Positions 1 through 9,600 of a DNA stretch of 64,000 bases are shown in pieces. This DNA comes from Saccharothrix sp. NRRL B-16314 (GTDB lineage Bacteria; Actinomycetota; Actinomycetes; Mycobacteriales; Pseudonocardiaceae), in NCBI RefSeq assembly GCF_000716595.1, contig NZ_JNXC01000001.1:930001-994000 (forward strand). The letters run 5' to 3'. The notes under the pieces were generated by a model. That model was not told the DNA's origin and did not search any database. It was given only the letters and a program-made list of their open reading frames with translations. The stretch's first letter is position 1. Each line of letters starts with the position of its first letter. The translations under genes and the position numbers were made by a program.

Positions 1-2
1 CC

Positions 3-446
3 GTGCTGACGTTCGGCTGGGTGACCGTGCCGGGGGTGGTCGTGGCATGGTTCTCCGGACCCCGGCCGCCGCGGGTGGTGGAGCCCGAGCCGGAGCCGGA
101 GGCCGAGCCGGAATCCGAGTCCGAGCCAGGGGCTGAGCCCGAGTTGGAGTCGGAAGACGATGCCGTCGTCACCGACTACGACGACGAGGTCGAGGAGTTC
201 GAGGAAGAGGACGAGGAGTACGAGGAAGACCTGGACGACGGAGACCCGGACGAGGAAGACCTCGACGAGCACGACTTGGACGAGTACGACGACCTCGAGG
301 AGTTCGAGGACGAGGAACCCGCCCCGGGCGAAGTCGACGGCTCCGACGAAGAGGACGAGCCGGAAGCACCGGACGAGCCGGATGACGCGGAGGAGCCGGA
401 CGGGCCGGACGACGCCGACCCGGACCTGGCCGACAAGCCCCGGTAG
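3..446 (+). CDS. PerM/DUF6350-type membrane protein, C-terminal end (partial)
   Basis: The gene is open at the left edge, so only its last 147 or so codons are seen. The first visible residues form the end of a hydrophobic segment (FGWVTVPGVVVAWFSG). A long, almost purely acidic tail of Glu, Asp and Pro follows to the stop. A PerM/DUF6350 multi-pass protein with a disordered acidic tail is commonly found directly upstream of purN in Actinobacteria (relatives are linked to cell division in mycobacteria), and that context is the main reason for the name. purN follows after 28 nt or so, so the two may be co-transcribed. The tail is low complexity and would not by itself identify the family. Confidence 0.6.
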   Translation: MLTFGWVTVPGVVVAWFSGPRPPRVVEPEPEPEAEPESESEPGAEPELESEDDAVVTDYDDEVEEFEEEDEEYEEDLDDGDPDEEDLDEHDLDEYDDLEEFEDEEPAPGEVDGSDEEDEPEAPDEPDDAEEPDGPDDADPDLADKPR

Positions 447-474
447 CCAACGCCTAGGCTGCTCTTGAGCTGCT

Positions 475-1137
475 GTGACAGTCCCCAGCAAGGAGAGCAC
501 GCTGAGCGCCGCGACCACACTCCGGCTTCCCGTCCCCGCCAGGGTCGTCGTCCTCGTTTCCGGTTCCGGCACCCTGTTGCAGGCGTTGCTGGACTCGGCG
601 GCCGACCCCGGTTACCCGGTGGAGGTGGTGGCCGTCGGCGCCGACCGTGACGGCATCGAGGGCCTGAGCCGCGCCGAGCGCGCCGGCGTCCCCGGTTTCA
701 CGGTGAAGCTGCGCGACCACGCCGACCGCGCCGCGTGGGACACCGCGCTGGCCGACGCCGTCGAGGAGCACCGGCCCGACCTGGTGGTCTCCGCCGGTTT
801 CATGAAAATCCTCGGACCCGACTTCCTGGCCCGCTTCGGCGGCCGGATGGTCAACACCCACCCCGCGCTGCTGCCCGCCTTCCCCGGCGCGCACGGCGTC
901 CGCGACGCCGTCGACTACGGCGTGAAGGTGACCGGCGCGACCGTGCACCTCGTGGACGGTGGTGTGGACACCGGGCCGATCCTGGCCCAGGAGGCGGTCG
1001 TCGTCGCCGATGACGACGACGTCGAAAGCCTGCACGAGCGCATCAAGGTGGTGGAGCGGCGGCTGCTGGTCGACGTGGTCGCCCGCTTGGCCCGCGAGGG
1101 CTGCACCGTGAACGGACGAAAGGTGAGCATCCCGTGA
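475..1137 (+). CDS. purN: Phosphoribosylglycinamide formyltransferase PurN
   Basis: PurN makes formyl-GAR from GAR and 10-formyl-THF, the third step of purine synthesis, in the cytosol. The N-terminal phosphate-binding loop [12 protein letters not shown], the catalytic segment [12 protein letters not shown] (Asn and His of the active site) and the Asp-bearing segment [10 protein letters not shown] are all present. The length of about 210-220 aa is normal. The start is uncertain. GTG at 475 has no evident ribosome-binding site. An AAGGAG at 490-495 sits 6 nt before an in-frame CTG at 502, which would give [10 protein letters not shown] and may be the true start. The stop overlaps the purH start in a GTGA, so the two genes are translationally coupled. 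Confidence 0.95.
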   Translation: MTVPSKESTLSAATTLRLPVPARVVVLVSGSGTLLQALLDSAADPGYPVEVVAVGADRDGIEGLSRAERAGVPGFTVKLRDHADRAAWDTALADAVEEHRPDLVVSAGFMKILGPDFLARFGGRMVNTHPALLPAFPGAHGVRDAVDYGVKVTGATVHLVDGGVDTGPILAQEAVVVADDDDVESLHERIKVVERRLLVDVVARLAREGCTVNGRKVSIP

Positions 1138-2717
1138 CCACTCCTGCCGAGAGGCGACCGGTTCGTCGGGCCCTGATCGGGGTGTCCGACAAGTCGGGGC
1201 TGCTGGAACTGGCCACCGGCCTGCACGCGGCCGGGGTCGAGATCGTCTCCACCGGCGGCACGGCGCGCACGCTGGCCGACGCGGGCGTGCCGGTCACGCC
1301 CGTCGAGCAGGTCACCGGGTTCCCGGAGGCGCTGGACGGCCGGGTGAAGACGCTGCACCCCGGCGTGCACGCGGGCCTGCTCGCGGACACCCGGCGCCCG
1401 GCGCACGTGGAGACGTTGCGCGAGCTGGGCATCGAGCCGTTCGACCTGCTCGTGGTGAACCTGTACCCGTTCACGCAGACGGTGGCCTCGGGCGCGTCGG
1501 CGGACGAGTGCGTCGAGCAGATCGACATCGGCGGCCCGGCCATGGTGCGGGCGTCGGCGAAGAACCACGCCAGCGTGGCCGTCGTGGTGGACCCGTCGCG
1601 GTACTCGTGGGTGCTGGAGCAGGTCGGGGCCGGCGGGTTCAGCCTGGCGGACCGGCAGCGGTTGGCCGTGGACGCGTTCCGGCACACCGCGTCGTACGAC
1701 GTGGCGGTCGCTTCGTGGCTGGGCGGCGTGGTGGCGCCCGACGACGAGGGCTCGGGTTTCCCCGGCTGGGTCGGCGCGACGTGGAACCGCAAGCAGGTGC
1801 TGCGGTACGGCGAGAACCCGCACCAGCGGGCGGCGCTGTACACGCAGGGCGACGGGCGTTCCGGCCTGGCGACGGCGTCGCAGCTGCACGGCAAGGAGAT
1901 GTCCTACAACAACTTCGTCGACGGTGACGCCGCGTGGCGTGCGGCGTGGGACCACGAGCTGCCGTGCGTGGCGATCATCAAGCACGCCAACCCGTGCGGC
2001 ATCGCGGTGTCCCATGTGGACGGTCCCGGTGCGATCGCCGAGGCGCACCGCAACGCGCACGCGTGCGACCCGGTGAGCGCGTTCGGCGGGGTGATCGCGG
2101 CGAACCGCGAAGTCACCGTGGAGATGGCCGAGCAGGTCGCGGAGATCTTCACCGAGGTCGTCATCGCGCCTTCGTACGCTGATGGCGCGGTGGACGTGCT
2201 GACGCGCAAGAAGAACGTGCGCATCCTGGTCGCGCCGGCGCCCGAGCGCGGCGGGGTGGAGATGCGTGCCGTGTCCGGCGGGCTGCTGGTGCAGACCGCG
2301 GACACCATCGAGGCCGAAGGCGACGACCCGGCCAAGTGGACGTTGGCTTGCGGCGCTCCGCTGGACGAGGCGGGGCTGGCCGACCTGGCGTTCGTCTGGC
2401 GGGCGTGCCGGGCGGTGAAGTCGAACGCGATCCTGCTGGCGTCCGGTGGTGCGACCGTCGGTGCGGGCATGGGTCAGGTCAACCGGGTGGACGCGGCACG
2501 GCTCGCGGTCGCGCGTGCGGGTGACCGCGCGCGGGGCGCGGTGGCCGCGTCGGACGCGTTCTTCCCGTTCCCGGACGGGCTGGAAGTGCTGGTGGAGGCC
2601 GGTGTGCGGGCGATCGTGCAGCCCGGTGGGTCGGTCCGTGACGCCGAGGTGATCGCGGCGGCGGAGGCGGCCGGTGCGACCGTGTACCTGACCGGGACGC
2701 GGCACTTCGCGCACTGA
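1134..2717 (+). CDS. purH: Bifunctional AICAR formyltransferase/IMP cyclohydrolase PurH
   Basis: PurH performs the last two steps of IMP synthesis: formylation of AICAR, then cyclisation to IMP. The N-terminal MGS-like cyclohydrolase domain (about residues 10-150) shows STGGTARTL and [14 protein letters not shown]. The C-terminal AICARFT domain contains [20 protein letters not shown] and [11 protein letters not shown], whose Lys and His are the transformylase catalytic pair. At 527 aa it is full length and ends in the usual TGTRHFAH tail. The GTG start overlaps the purN stop. A strong hairpin lies about 80 bp downstream. Confidence 0.97.
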   Translation: MTTPAERRPVRRALIGVSDKSGLLELATGLHAAGVEIVSTGGTARTLADAGVPVTPVEQVTGFPEALDGRVKTLHPGVHAGLLADTRRPAHVETLRELGIEPFDLLVVNLYPFTQTVASGASADECVEQIDIGGPAMVRASAKNHASVAVVVDPSRYSWVLEQVGAGGFSLADRQRLAVDAFRHTASYDVAVASWLGGVVAPDDEGSGFPGWVGATWNRKQVLRYGENPHQRAALYTQGDGRSGLATASQLHGKEMSYNNFVDGDAAWRAAWDHELPCVAIIKHANPCGIAVSHVDGPGAIAEAHRNAHACDPVSAFGGVIAANREVTVEMAEQVAEIFTEVVIAPSYADGAVDVLTRKKNVRILVAPAPERGGVEMRAVSGGLLVQTADTIEAEGDDPAKWTLACGAPLDEAGLADLAFVWRACRAVKSNAILLASGGATVGAGMGQVNRVDAARLAVARAGDRARGAVAASDAFFPFPDGLEVLVEAGVRAIVQPGGSVRDAEVIAAAEAAGATVYLTGTRHFAH

Positions 2718-2721
2718 GCTT

Positions 2722-2799
2722 CCGGCTGGTGGTTTCCGCCGGTGGTTTTCGGCCGGTGGTTGTGGTTGGTGGTTTTCGGTTGGTGGTTTCCGGTTGGTC
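2722..2799. repeat. 14-bp imperfect tandem repeat behind purH
   Basis: Five and a half copies of a 14-bp unit close to CCGGTTGGTGGTTT run from just after the purH stop to the base of the terminator hairpin. Substitutions occur at several positions. No reading frame is conserved. It lies in a convergent intergenic region, as do three other arrays in this window. Confidence 0.75.
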
Positions 2800-2831
2800 G
2801 GGGGCTCTTCGCCTGCGTGCGAGGAGCCCCC
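2800..2831. terminator. Bidirectional terminator between purH and the leftward gene
   Basis: The arms GGGGGCTCTTCGC and GCGAGGAGCCCCC form a 13-bp stem with one G-T wobble and a 6-nt loop. It lies 82 bp after the purH stop and 8 bp after the stop of the leftward gene, so it can serve both. There is no strong U-tract, which is common for high-GC actinomycete terminators. Confidence 0.8.
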
Positions 2832-2838
2832 GTGCCCG

Positions 2839-3905
2839 TTACTTCGAGATCAGCTCTTCGGCCGTCTTGTGCGCGACGGCCTCCGCGTCCGCGACAGGGA
2901 ACCCCGCGTCGGTGAAGAAACCCTTGTCGTGGCCCGAGTAGCGGATGTTCCACACCACCGCGCCCTTGCGGACCAAGAGGTTCACCTCGGTCAGGTCATC
3001 GGCGCCGGCCGGGATGACGATCATCGCCTCGTCACCGAGGCCGTCGACCGGCTTGGCCTGCCGGCCGGCGGCGTACGACGTGAAGCCGTTGTAGCTGCCC
3101 TTGGCCGATTCGACGTTGCGGTCGTCCTTCTCGGAGAACTCGGTGTAGTCGTAGACGTGGAAGCCGAGTGTGCGCGGGTCGGGGCCGTCCTTGCCCTTGG
3201 TCTGCCCCCACATGCAATGGCTGTGCCTCATGCCGGAGTTTTCGTCGGCGGGCGCTTGGAGGAGGCGGAAGCTGCTGACGTGCGCCTGTGACCTGAGGTC
3301 GCCGCTCAGCACGCACTGGGCGACCGGCTCCGTGCCGGGACCGCCGCCGGGTTCGTCGGTGTAGCTCAGGTAGGACGAGCCGAGGACACCGCCGACGGCC
3401 GGCACGACCACCGCGACCACGATGCCGACGACCAACCCGGTCCGCTTCTTCCTCGGCTGCTGGGGACCGTACGCGCCGGGCTGGTACGCGCCGGGCTGCT
3501 GGTTGCCGGGCTGCTGGTACCCGCTGGGCTGCTGGACGCCTGCCGGTTGGACGCCTGCCGACGGGTACTCGCCTGACTGCTGGATGCCCGCCGGCTGGTA
3601 CCCGCCGGGCTGCTGAGCGCCGGCGTGCTGAGCGGTGGGCTGTCGGGTGGCGGGCTGCTGAGCGGTGGGCTGTTGGGTGGCGGGCTGCTGCTGGGCGGCG
3701 GACTGCGGGTACCCGCCCGGTTGCTGGTAGCCGGTGGGTTGCTGAGGGCCGGGGTGGCCGCCGCCCGGTTGCCGTAGCCGGCGGGGTGTCCGGGCGCGCC
3801 CGGTTGGCCGTGGCCCTGTGGTCCTGGTGAGGGCTGCCGAGGGCCGGATCCGGGCTGGTGCTGGAGCTGTCGAGCCTGGTTGTGCGGGTTCTGAGGTGCG
3901 TTCAC
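2839..3905 (-). CDS. Pro/Gln-rich membrane-anchored protein with a frameshift
   Basis: The sequence reads as one gene broken by a missing base near 3770. The GTG at 3905 opens a Pro/Gln/Gly-rich region (NAPQNPHNQ onward). After GHPAGYG the compositional pattern continues only in the next frame (QPGGGHPGPQQPTGYQQP onward). The total length of 1067 nt is one short of a multiple of three. The second frame encodes more PQG repeats, a basic stretch RKKR, one transmembrane helix (GLVVGIVVAVVVPAVGGVLG) and an extracytoplasmic domain of about 175 residues with two cysteines (in QCVLSG and SHCMWG). The family of the domain is not recognised, although the layout resembles actinobacterial DUF3558-like secreted proteins. 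No good start codon exists in the second frame after the shift, so this is a sequencing error or a recent mutation. Confidence 0.6.
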
Positions 3906-4017
3906 GGCCCCCCTGTGGTGTCGACCGCTGTGCGCGGGAAGTCTGCCGGCCACCCGATCGGGGACACCGTTGGCATTGACACCGGTGGGCTGCTTCGGGA
4001 TAAGATCGTCCTGTCGT

Positions 4018-4033
4018 TCGAACACACGTTCGA
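4018..4033. promoter_or_regulatory. LexA (SOS) box of the imuA'-imuB-dnaE2 operon
   Basis: TCGAACACACGTTCGA is a perfect match to the actinobacterial SOS box TCGAAC-N4-GTTCGA. The flanks extend the dyad (GTCGT and CAGAC). It lies 71 bp before the imuA' start and is the expected LexA operator for a damage-inducible mutasome operon. Induction itself is inferred. Confidence 0.93.
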
Positions 4034-4103
4034 CAGACAGGTCGCCGACTTCCCACGGCGATCCGCGCACAGGGGTGCGCGCGGATCGGTGGGAGGAGGG
4101 TGG

Positions 4104-4787
4104 GTGTCCAGGTCGGCAACGGCGACGCTGACCGCGCTCGGGGTAGGCGCGGCGGGCGGGCTGACCACGGCACCGGCCTTGGCTCTGCCGGTTCGCGGGG
4201 AACTGGCAGAGCTCCTCCCGTGGGGCGGCCTGCGGCGGGGCAGCACGGTGTCGGTGCGCGGGTCGACATCGTTGCTGCTCGCGCTGGTGGCCGAGGCGAC
4301 GGCGGAAGGGTGCTGGGCGGCTTTTGCAGGTCTGCCGCGGTGTGGGGCACTCGCGGCGGCCGAACTGGGGGTGGCCGTCCACCGCCTCGCCCTGGTCCCT
4401 CGTCCAGGGAGGGACCAGGGCGAGGTCGAGAAGACCATCGCGGCGCTGCTCGACGGTTTCGACCTGGTCGCGGTGGCCACGCCGGTCACGCCGGCTACCT
4501 CCCGCAAACTCTCGGCGCGAGCCCGTCACCGCAAAGCCGTCCTGCTGCCGTTCGCGGTCGAGTGGCCGGGCGCCGACGTGGAGCTGACCGCAGTCCCCGG
4601 CCCGTGGACCGGTTTGGAAGCCGGTCACGGTGTGCTGTCCACTCGGACCGTCACGGTCCAGGCGACCGGGCGGGGCGCTGCCGCCAGACCGAGGCAGACC
4701 CGTCTTCCCCTCCCCGGAACCGCGACATCGCGTCCCGGTCCGATCCCTCTCACCGCACCGCGCCCGACGACGGCCGAGGCGGTGTGA
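4104..4787 (+). CDS. imuA': ImuA'-like RecA-fold accessory protein of the mutasome
   Basis: This 227-aa RecA-like protein partners ImuB and DnaE2 in SOS-induced error-prone synthesis. The segment LPVRGELAELLPWGGLRRGSTV resembles the start of the RecA core, and the Walker A loop is degenerate, as known for ImuA'. The GTG at 4104 was chosen because GGAGGAG lies 5 nt before it. In-frame sequence upstream to 3858 spans the LexA box and cannot be coding. The C-terminus is basic and Pro-rich. imuB follows after about 54 nt and the LexA box lies upstream. Identity rests strongly on the operon context. Confidence 0.85.
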   Translation: MSRSATATLTALGVGAAGGLTTAPALALPVRGELAELLPWGGLRRGSTVSVRGSTSLLLALVAEATAEGCWAAFAGLPRCGALAAAELGVAVHRLALVPRPGRDQGEVEKTIAALLDGFDLVAVATPVTPATSRKLSARARHRKAVLLPFAVEWPGADVELTAVPGPWTGLEAGHGVLSTRTVTVQATGRGAAARPRQTRLPLPGTATSRPGPIPLTAPRPTTAEAV

Positions 4788-4841
4788 CCGGTGCTGCCCG
4801 CCTCACGTCCCCTTGAACCCGCCTCACGTCCCCCTGAAGAG

Positions 4842-6416
4842 GTGAATCCCCTGTACACGCTTGCCGTCTGGTGTCCTGACTGGCCGGTGGTGGCGGCCTC
4901 CGCGGAGGCCGCGCTCCCGCCGCACGTGCCTGCCGCCGTGATCGGATCGGGTGAAGTCGTCGCCTGTTCGGCGGTCGCGCGGGCAGAGGGCGTGCGGCGT
5001 GGGATGCGGCGGCGCGCGGCCCAGGGGCAGTGTCCCGAGCTGGTCGTCCTCGACTACGACGAGGTGCGTGACGCCCGGCTCTTCGAACCGGTCGCGGTGG
5101 CGGTGGAAGAGCTCGCGCCGGGGATCGAGGTGGTGCGGCCGGGGCTGGTGGTCGTCGCGGCCCAGGGCCCGGTCGGCTACTACAAGTCCGCCGAGCAGGC
5201 CGCCGAACGCCTGGTGGACCAGGTGGCGGTCCGCGTCGGCGTGGAAGCGCAGGTCGGTTTCGCCGACGGGCTGTTCGCGGCGACCCTGGCCGCGCATCGC
5301 GGGTTGATCGTGCCGCCCGGTAGGACCAGGGAGTTCCTCGAGCCGCTGGGCGTCCACGAACTCGACCAGCCCGCCGAACACCGCGAGGACCGGGCCGAAC
5401 TGGTCGACTTGCTGCGCCGCCTCGGTCTGCGCACCCTCGGCGCGTTCGCCGCCGTTCCCGAGCGGGACGTCGCCACCCGCTTCGGTCGGGCAGCCGTGCT
5501 GGCCCACCGGTTGGCCGCAGGACTGGAGGAACGTGCCCGGTCACGCCGCCGCCCGCCGCCCGAGCTGTCGGTCACCCGGCAACTCGACCCGCCGATCGAC
5601 CGGGTCGACGCGGCGGCGTTCGCGGCGAAGGGCCTCGCCGAACGCCTGCACACAGGCCTCGCCGACCGCGGCCTGGCGTGCACGCGGCTCGGTATCCGCG
5701 CCACGACGGAGAACGGCGAGGAACTGCACCGGGTGTGGCGCTGCGCGGACCCGCTCACCCCGCAGGGCATCGCGGACCGGGTTCGCTGGCAACTCGACGG
5801 GTGGCTCACCCGCGCCCGGCTCACCGCCGGAATCCACCTGCTCCGGCTCGACCCGGAAGAGGTCGTCGACGCCACCGTCCTGCAACTGGGCCTGTGGCCG
5901 GGCGCGGGGCAGGACCAGGGCGAGGCGGCGGAACGCGCGGCGCGGGCGATGGTGCACGTCCAAGGCCTGCTCGGGCCGGACGCCGTGCTCACGCCCGTGC
6001 TGGGAGGTGGTCGTGGGCCGGTGGAACGGGTGCGGTTGGTGCCGTGGGGCGACGAGCGCACCCCGGCGGCGGACCCGGACCAGCCGTGGCCGGGGCAGCT
6101 GCCCGCGCCGTCGCCGGCGACGGTGTTCAGCGAACCCGAGCCGGTGGCGCTGCTGGACGAGTCGGGCGCGGACGTCGTGGTCACCGGGTACGCCGAGCTG
6201 GTCGTCCAGCCGCACCGGATCGTGCACGCCGGTCGGACGCGGCAGGTCGTGGCGTGGTCGGGGCCGTGGCCGGTGGACGAGCGCTGGTGGGACGAGGAGG
6301 CCGCGATGCGCGGGGCGCGGCTCCAGGTGCTGGGTGCCGCTTCGGACGGCGAGGAACTGGCGTTCCTGCTGATCCGGGCGGGTGGGAAGTGGGCGGTGGA
6401 AGGGGTGTACGACTGA
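4842..6416 (+). CDS. imuB: Y-family polymerase-like adaptor ImuB
   Basis: ImuB is a catalytically dead Y-family polymerase that tethers DnaE2 and ImuA' to the beta clamp. The N-terminus NPLYTLAVWCPDWPVVAA is typical, and the acidic residues of an active polymerase site are not conserved. A clamp-binding motif QLGLW lies at about residues 348-352. The last 90 residues, with PHRIVHAGRTRQVVAWSGPW, match the region often called DUF6504. The start GTG at 4842 is preferred over GTG 4791, because the region between is a 21-bp direct repeat (GCCTCACGTCCC units) and not conserved protein. The stop overlaps the next start as TGATG. Confidence 0.92.
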   Translation: MNPLYTLAVWCPDWPVVAASAEAALPPHVPAAVIGSGEVVACSAVARAEGVRRGMRRRAAQGQCPELVVLDYDEVRDARLFEPVAVAVEELAPGIEVVRPGLVVVAAQGPVGYYKSAEQAAERLVDQVAVRVGVEAQVGFADGLFAATLAAHRGLIVPPGRTREFLEPLGVHELDQPAEHREDRAELVDLLRRLGLRTLGAFAAVPERDVATRFGRAAVLAHRLAAGLEERARSRRRPPPELSVTRQLDPPIDRVDAAAFAAKGLAERLHTGLADRGLACTRLGIRATTENGEELHRVWRCADPLTPQGIADRVRWQLDGWLTRARLTAGIHLLRLDPEEVVDATVLQLGLWPGAGQDQGEAAERAARAMVHVQGLLGPDAVLTPVLGGGRGPVERVRLVPWGDERTPAADPDQPWPGQLPAPSPATVFSEPEPVALLDESGADVVVTGYAELVVQPHRIVHAGRTRQVVAWSGPWPVDERWWDEEAAMRGARLQVLGAASDGEELAFLLIRAGGKWAVEGVYD

Positions 6417-6667
6417 TGAGCGGTGACTTTTTCGAGCGGGATCGCCGGGGTTCTCGGGATGGCCGGGATCGTGCGGATCGCCGTGGTTTGGCTGAGTGGT
6501 TGGCCGACTTCGGCGGGTCGGATCAGCGTGGTGGGCCGGCCTACGTGGTGAGTTTCGGCTGGCTCCCGGCGCAGCTGCCCCCGTCGCTGCCCCCGCCGTC
6601 GATTCCGCCGTCGATCCCGTTGTCGCAGATCCCGGCACCTCGGCGAGCTCCCGACGACCTGCGCTGA
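6416..6667 (+). CDS. Small uncharacterised protein coupled between imuB and dnaE2
   Basis: This is an 83-aa frame whose ATG overlaps the imuB stop (TGATG) and whose own stop overlaps the dnaE2 ATG (again TGATG). Such double coupling argues that it is translated. The N-terminal 30 residues are charged and Arg/Asp-rich. The middle contains LAEWLADFGGSDQRGGPAYVV, and the C-terminal half is a Pro-rich run built on LPPSLPPPS and IPPSIPLSQIP. No catalytic or metal-binding motif is visible, and I do not recognise the family. Its position suggests an accessory factor of the ImuA'/ImuB/DnaE2 mutasome, or a translational relay for dnaE2. Confidence 0.75.
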   Translation: MSGDFFERDRRGSRDGRDRADRRGLAEWLADFGGSDQRGGPAYVVSFGWLPAQLPPSLPPPSIPPSIPLSQIPAPRRAPDDLR

Positions 6668-9600
6668 TGGGCTGGAACAACCCGCCGGTCCACTGGTCGG
6701 ACCTGGAGCGCGCGCTGTCGGGACGAGCGCCGTCGAATGGGGCTCCGGTCCCGGACGGCGGCGACAGTCCGGCGTGGACGCGTCATCGTGACCGCTACGA
6801 GGCGCCGCCCGATTTCGCGGTCAAGGTGGACGACCTCGGTGCGACCCGCAACCGCGTGCCCTACGTCGAGCTGCACTGCCACTCCAACTTCAGCTTCCTC
6901 GACGGCGCGAGCCATCCGGAGGAGCTGGTGGAGGCGGCGCAGCAGCTCGGGCTGGACGGGGTGGCGTTGACCGACCACGACGGCATGTACGGCGTGGTGC
7001 GGTTCGCCGAGGCGGCCAAGGAACTCGGCATGCGCACGGTGTTCGGCACCGAGCTGAGCCTCGGGCTGTCCGCACCGCAGAGCGGTGTGCCCGACCCGGA
7101 AGGCGAGCACCTGCTCCTGCTGGCCACCAACCGCGACGGCTACCACGCGCTGTGCCGCACGATCACCACCGGCCAACTCGCGGACGGCAGCGAGAAAGGA
7201 CGACCGGTCTACCGGCTGGACGAGGTCGTTGCGGACACCAAGGACGACTGCGTCGTGCTCACCGGCTGCCGCAAGGGCGCGGTGCGCCGGGCGTTGACGC
7301 GGGAAGGCCCCGAGGCGGCGTTCGCCCAGCTGCGCCGACTGGTCGACCTCTACGGTGCGGACCGGGTGTTCGTGGAGCTGACCGACCACGGCTACCCCGA
7401 GGACGGCCCGCGCAACGACCTGCTGTGGGCGATGGCCCACGACCTGGGCTTGCCGACCGTGGCGACGAACGCCGTGCACTACGCGGTGCCCGCGCGCGGT
7501 CGGTTGGCCGCGGCGATGGCGGCCGTGCGGGCACGGCGCAGCCTGGACGAGATGACCGGCTGGCTGCCGCCCGGACGCACCGCGTGCCTGCGGTCGGGGG
7601 CGGAGATGGCCCGCCGGTTCGCCCGGTTCCCCGGCGCGGTGCAACGCTCGGCCGTGCTCGGCATGCAGTGCCAGTTCGACCTGAAGCTCATCGCGCCGGA
7701 ACTGCCGCCGTTCGACGTGCCGGCCGGTCACGACGAGAACAGCCACCTGCGTGAGCTGACCTACGCGGGCGCGGCCCACCGCTACCGGTCCATCGGGGAG
7801 AACCCGAGGGCGTACCGGCAGATCGAGCACGAGCTGAAGATCATCGAAGAGCTGAACTTCCCCGGTTACTTCCTCGTCGTGCACGACATCGTGTCGTTCT
7901 GCCGGCGCAACGACATCCTGTGCCAGGGCCGCGGCTCGGCCGCGAACTCGGCGGTCTGCTACGCGCTGGGCATCACCAACGTCGACGCGGTCCGGTTCGA
8001 CCTGCTCTTCGAGCGCTTCCTGGCCCCGGCCCGCGACGGCCCCCCAGACATCGACCTCGACATCGAGTCGGACCGCCGTGAGGAGGCCATCCAGTACGTC
8101 TACCGCAAGTACGGACGACGGCACGCCGCGCAGGTCGCGAACGTCATCAGCTACCGCGGCCGGTCGGCGATCCGGGACGTGGCGCGGGCGCTCGGCTACT
8201 CGGTCGGCCAGCAGGACGCGTGGAGCAAGCAGATCGACCGGTGGGGTCCACTGCGGTCCACAGTGGACGAAGGCGGCATACCGCGTCCGGTGTTGGAGTT
8301 GGCGGCCGAACTGGAGAACTTCCCGCGCCACCTGGGCATCCACTCCGGCGGCATGGTCATCTGCGACCGGCCGGTCAGCGAGGTGTGCCCGGTGGAGAAG
8401 GGCCGGATGACCGACCGCACGGTGTTGCAGTGGGACAAGGACGATTGCGCCTCCATCGGGTTGGTGAAGTTCGACCTGCTCGGGTTGGGAATGCTGTCGG
8501 CCCTGCACTACGCCATCGACCTGGTGCGCGAGCACGAGGGCATCGAGGTCGACATCGGTGACCTCGACCTGGAAGACCAACGCGTCTACGAGATGTTGCA
8601 GCGCGCCGACTCGGTCGGTGTGTTCCAGGTCGAGAGCCGTGCCCAGATGGCCACCCTCCCCAGGCTCAAGCCGCGGACGTTCTACGACCTGGTGGTCGAG
8701 GTCGCCCTGATCCGCCCCGGCCCGATCCAGGGCGGCTCGGTGCACCCCTACATCCGCCGCCGCAACGGGAAGGAGGAGTGGGACTACGACCACCCCCTGC
8801 TGGAGGGCGCGCTCAAGAAGACCCTCGGCGTCCCGCTGTTCCAGGAACAGTTGATGCAGATCGCCGTCGACGTGGCCGACTTCAGCCCTGCCGAGGCCGA
8901 CGAACTGCGCCGCGCCATGGGCGCCAAACGCTCCACGCACCGGATGGAACGCCTCCGCGACCGTTTCCACGAGGGCGCCGCGGCGAAGGGAATCGGTCCC
9001 GAACTGGCCGAGCAGATCTACTCGAAGCTGTTGGCCTTCGCCAACTTCGGCTTCCCGGAAAGCCACGCGCTCAGCTTCGCGCACATCGTGTTCGTCAGCT
9101 CCTGGTTCAAGCTCTACCACCCGGCCGCGTTCTGCGCGGCTCTTCTGCGTGCTCAGCCCATGGGCTTCTACTCCCCTCAATCACTGGTGGCGGACGCCCG
9201 CCGTCACGGTGTCCGGGTGCTCGGGCCTGATGTCAATGCCAGCCTTGCGCACGCGACCCTTGAACTCGTCGACGGTGAGTACGCGGTGCGCATTGGTCTG
9301 GGCAGTATTCGGACGGTGGGTCAGAAGGTCGCCGAACTCGTCGTCGCGGAACGGGAGTCGGGTGGTGGGGCGTATGCGGACATGGCGGACTTCGGTGCCC
9401 GGGTGCGTTTGACCACCGCTCAGGTGGAGGCCATGGCCACCGCGGGTGCGTTCGGGTGTTTTGGCCTTGATCGGCGTGCGGCGTTGTGGTCGGCGGGGGC
9501 CGTGGCGAAGATCCGGCCTGATCGGTTGCCCGGAACCGTGGTCGGAACTGATGCGCCTGCCCTGCCCGGTATGGACGAGGTGGAGTTGGCGGTTGCGGAT

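Noticed and set aside
3..446. Alternative frames over the acidic tail, Ser/Arg-rich on both strands
   Set aside because: They are shadows of the GAG/GAC-rich acidic coding sequence. Only the forward frame continues from a hydrophobic membrane segment and respects the position before purN.
3858..4103. Extension of imuA' to an earlier in-frame start
   Set aside because: The extension covers the LexA box and the promoter region, has no family similarity, and the GTG at 4104 has a clear ribosome-binding site.
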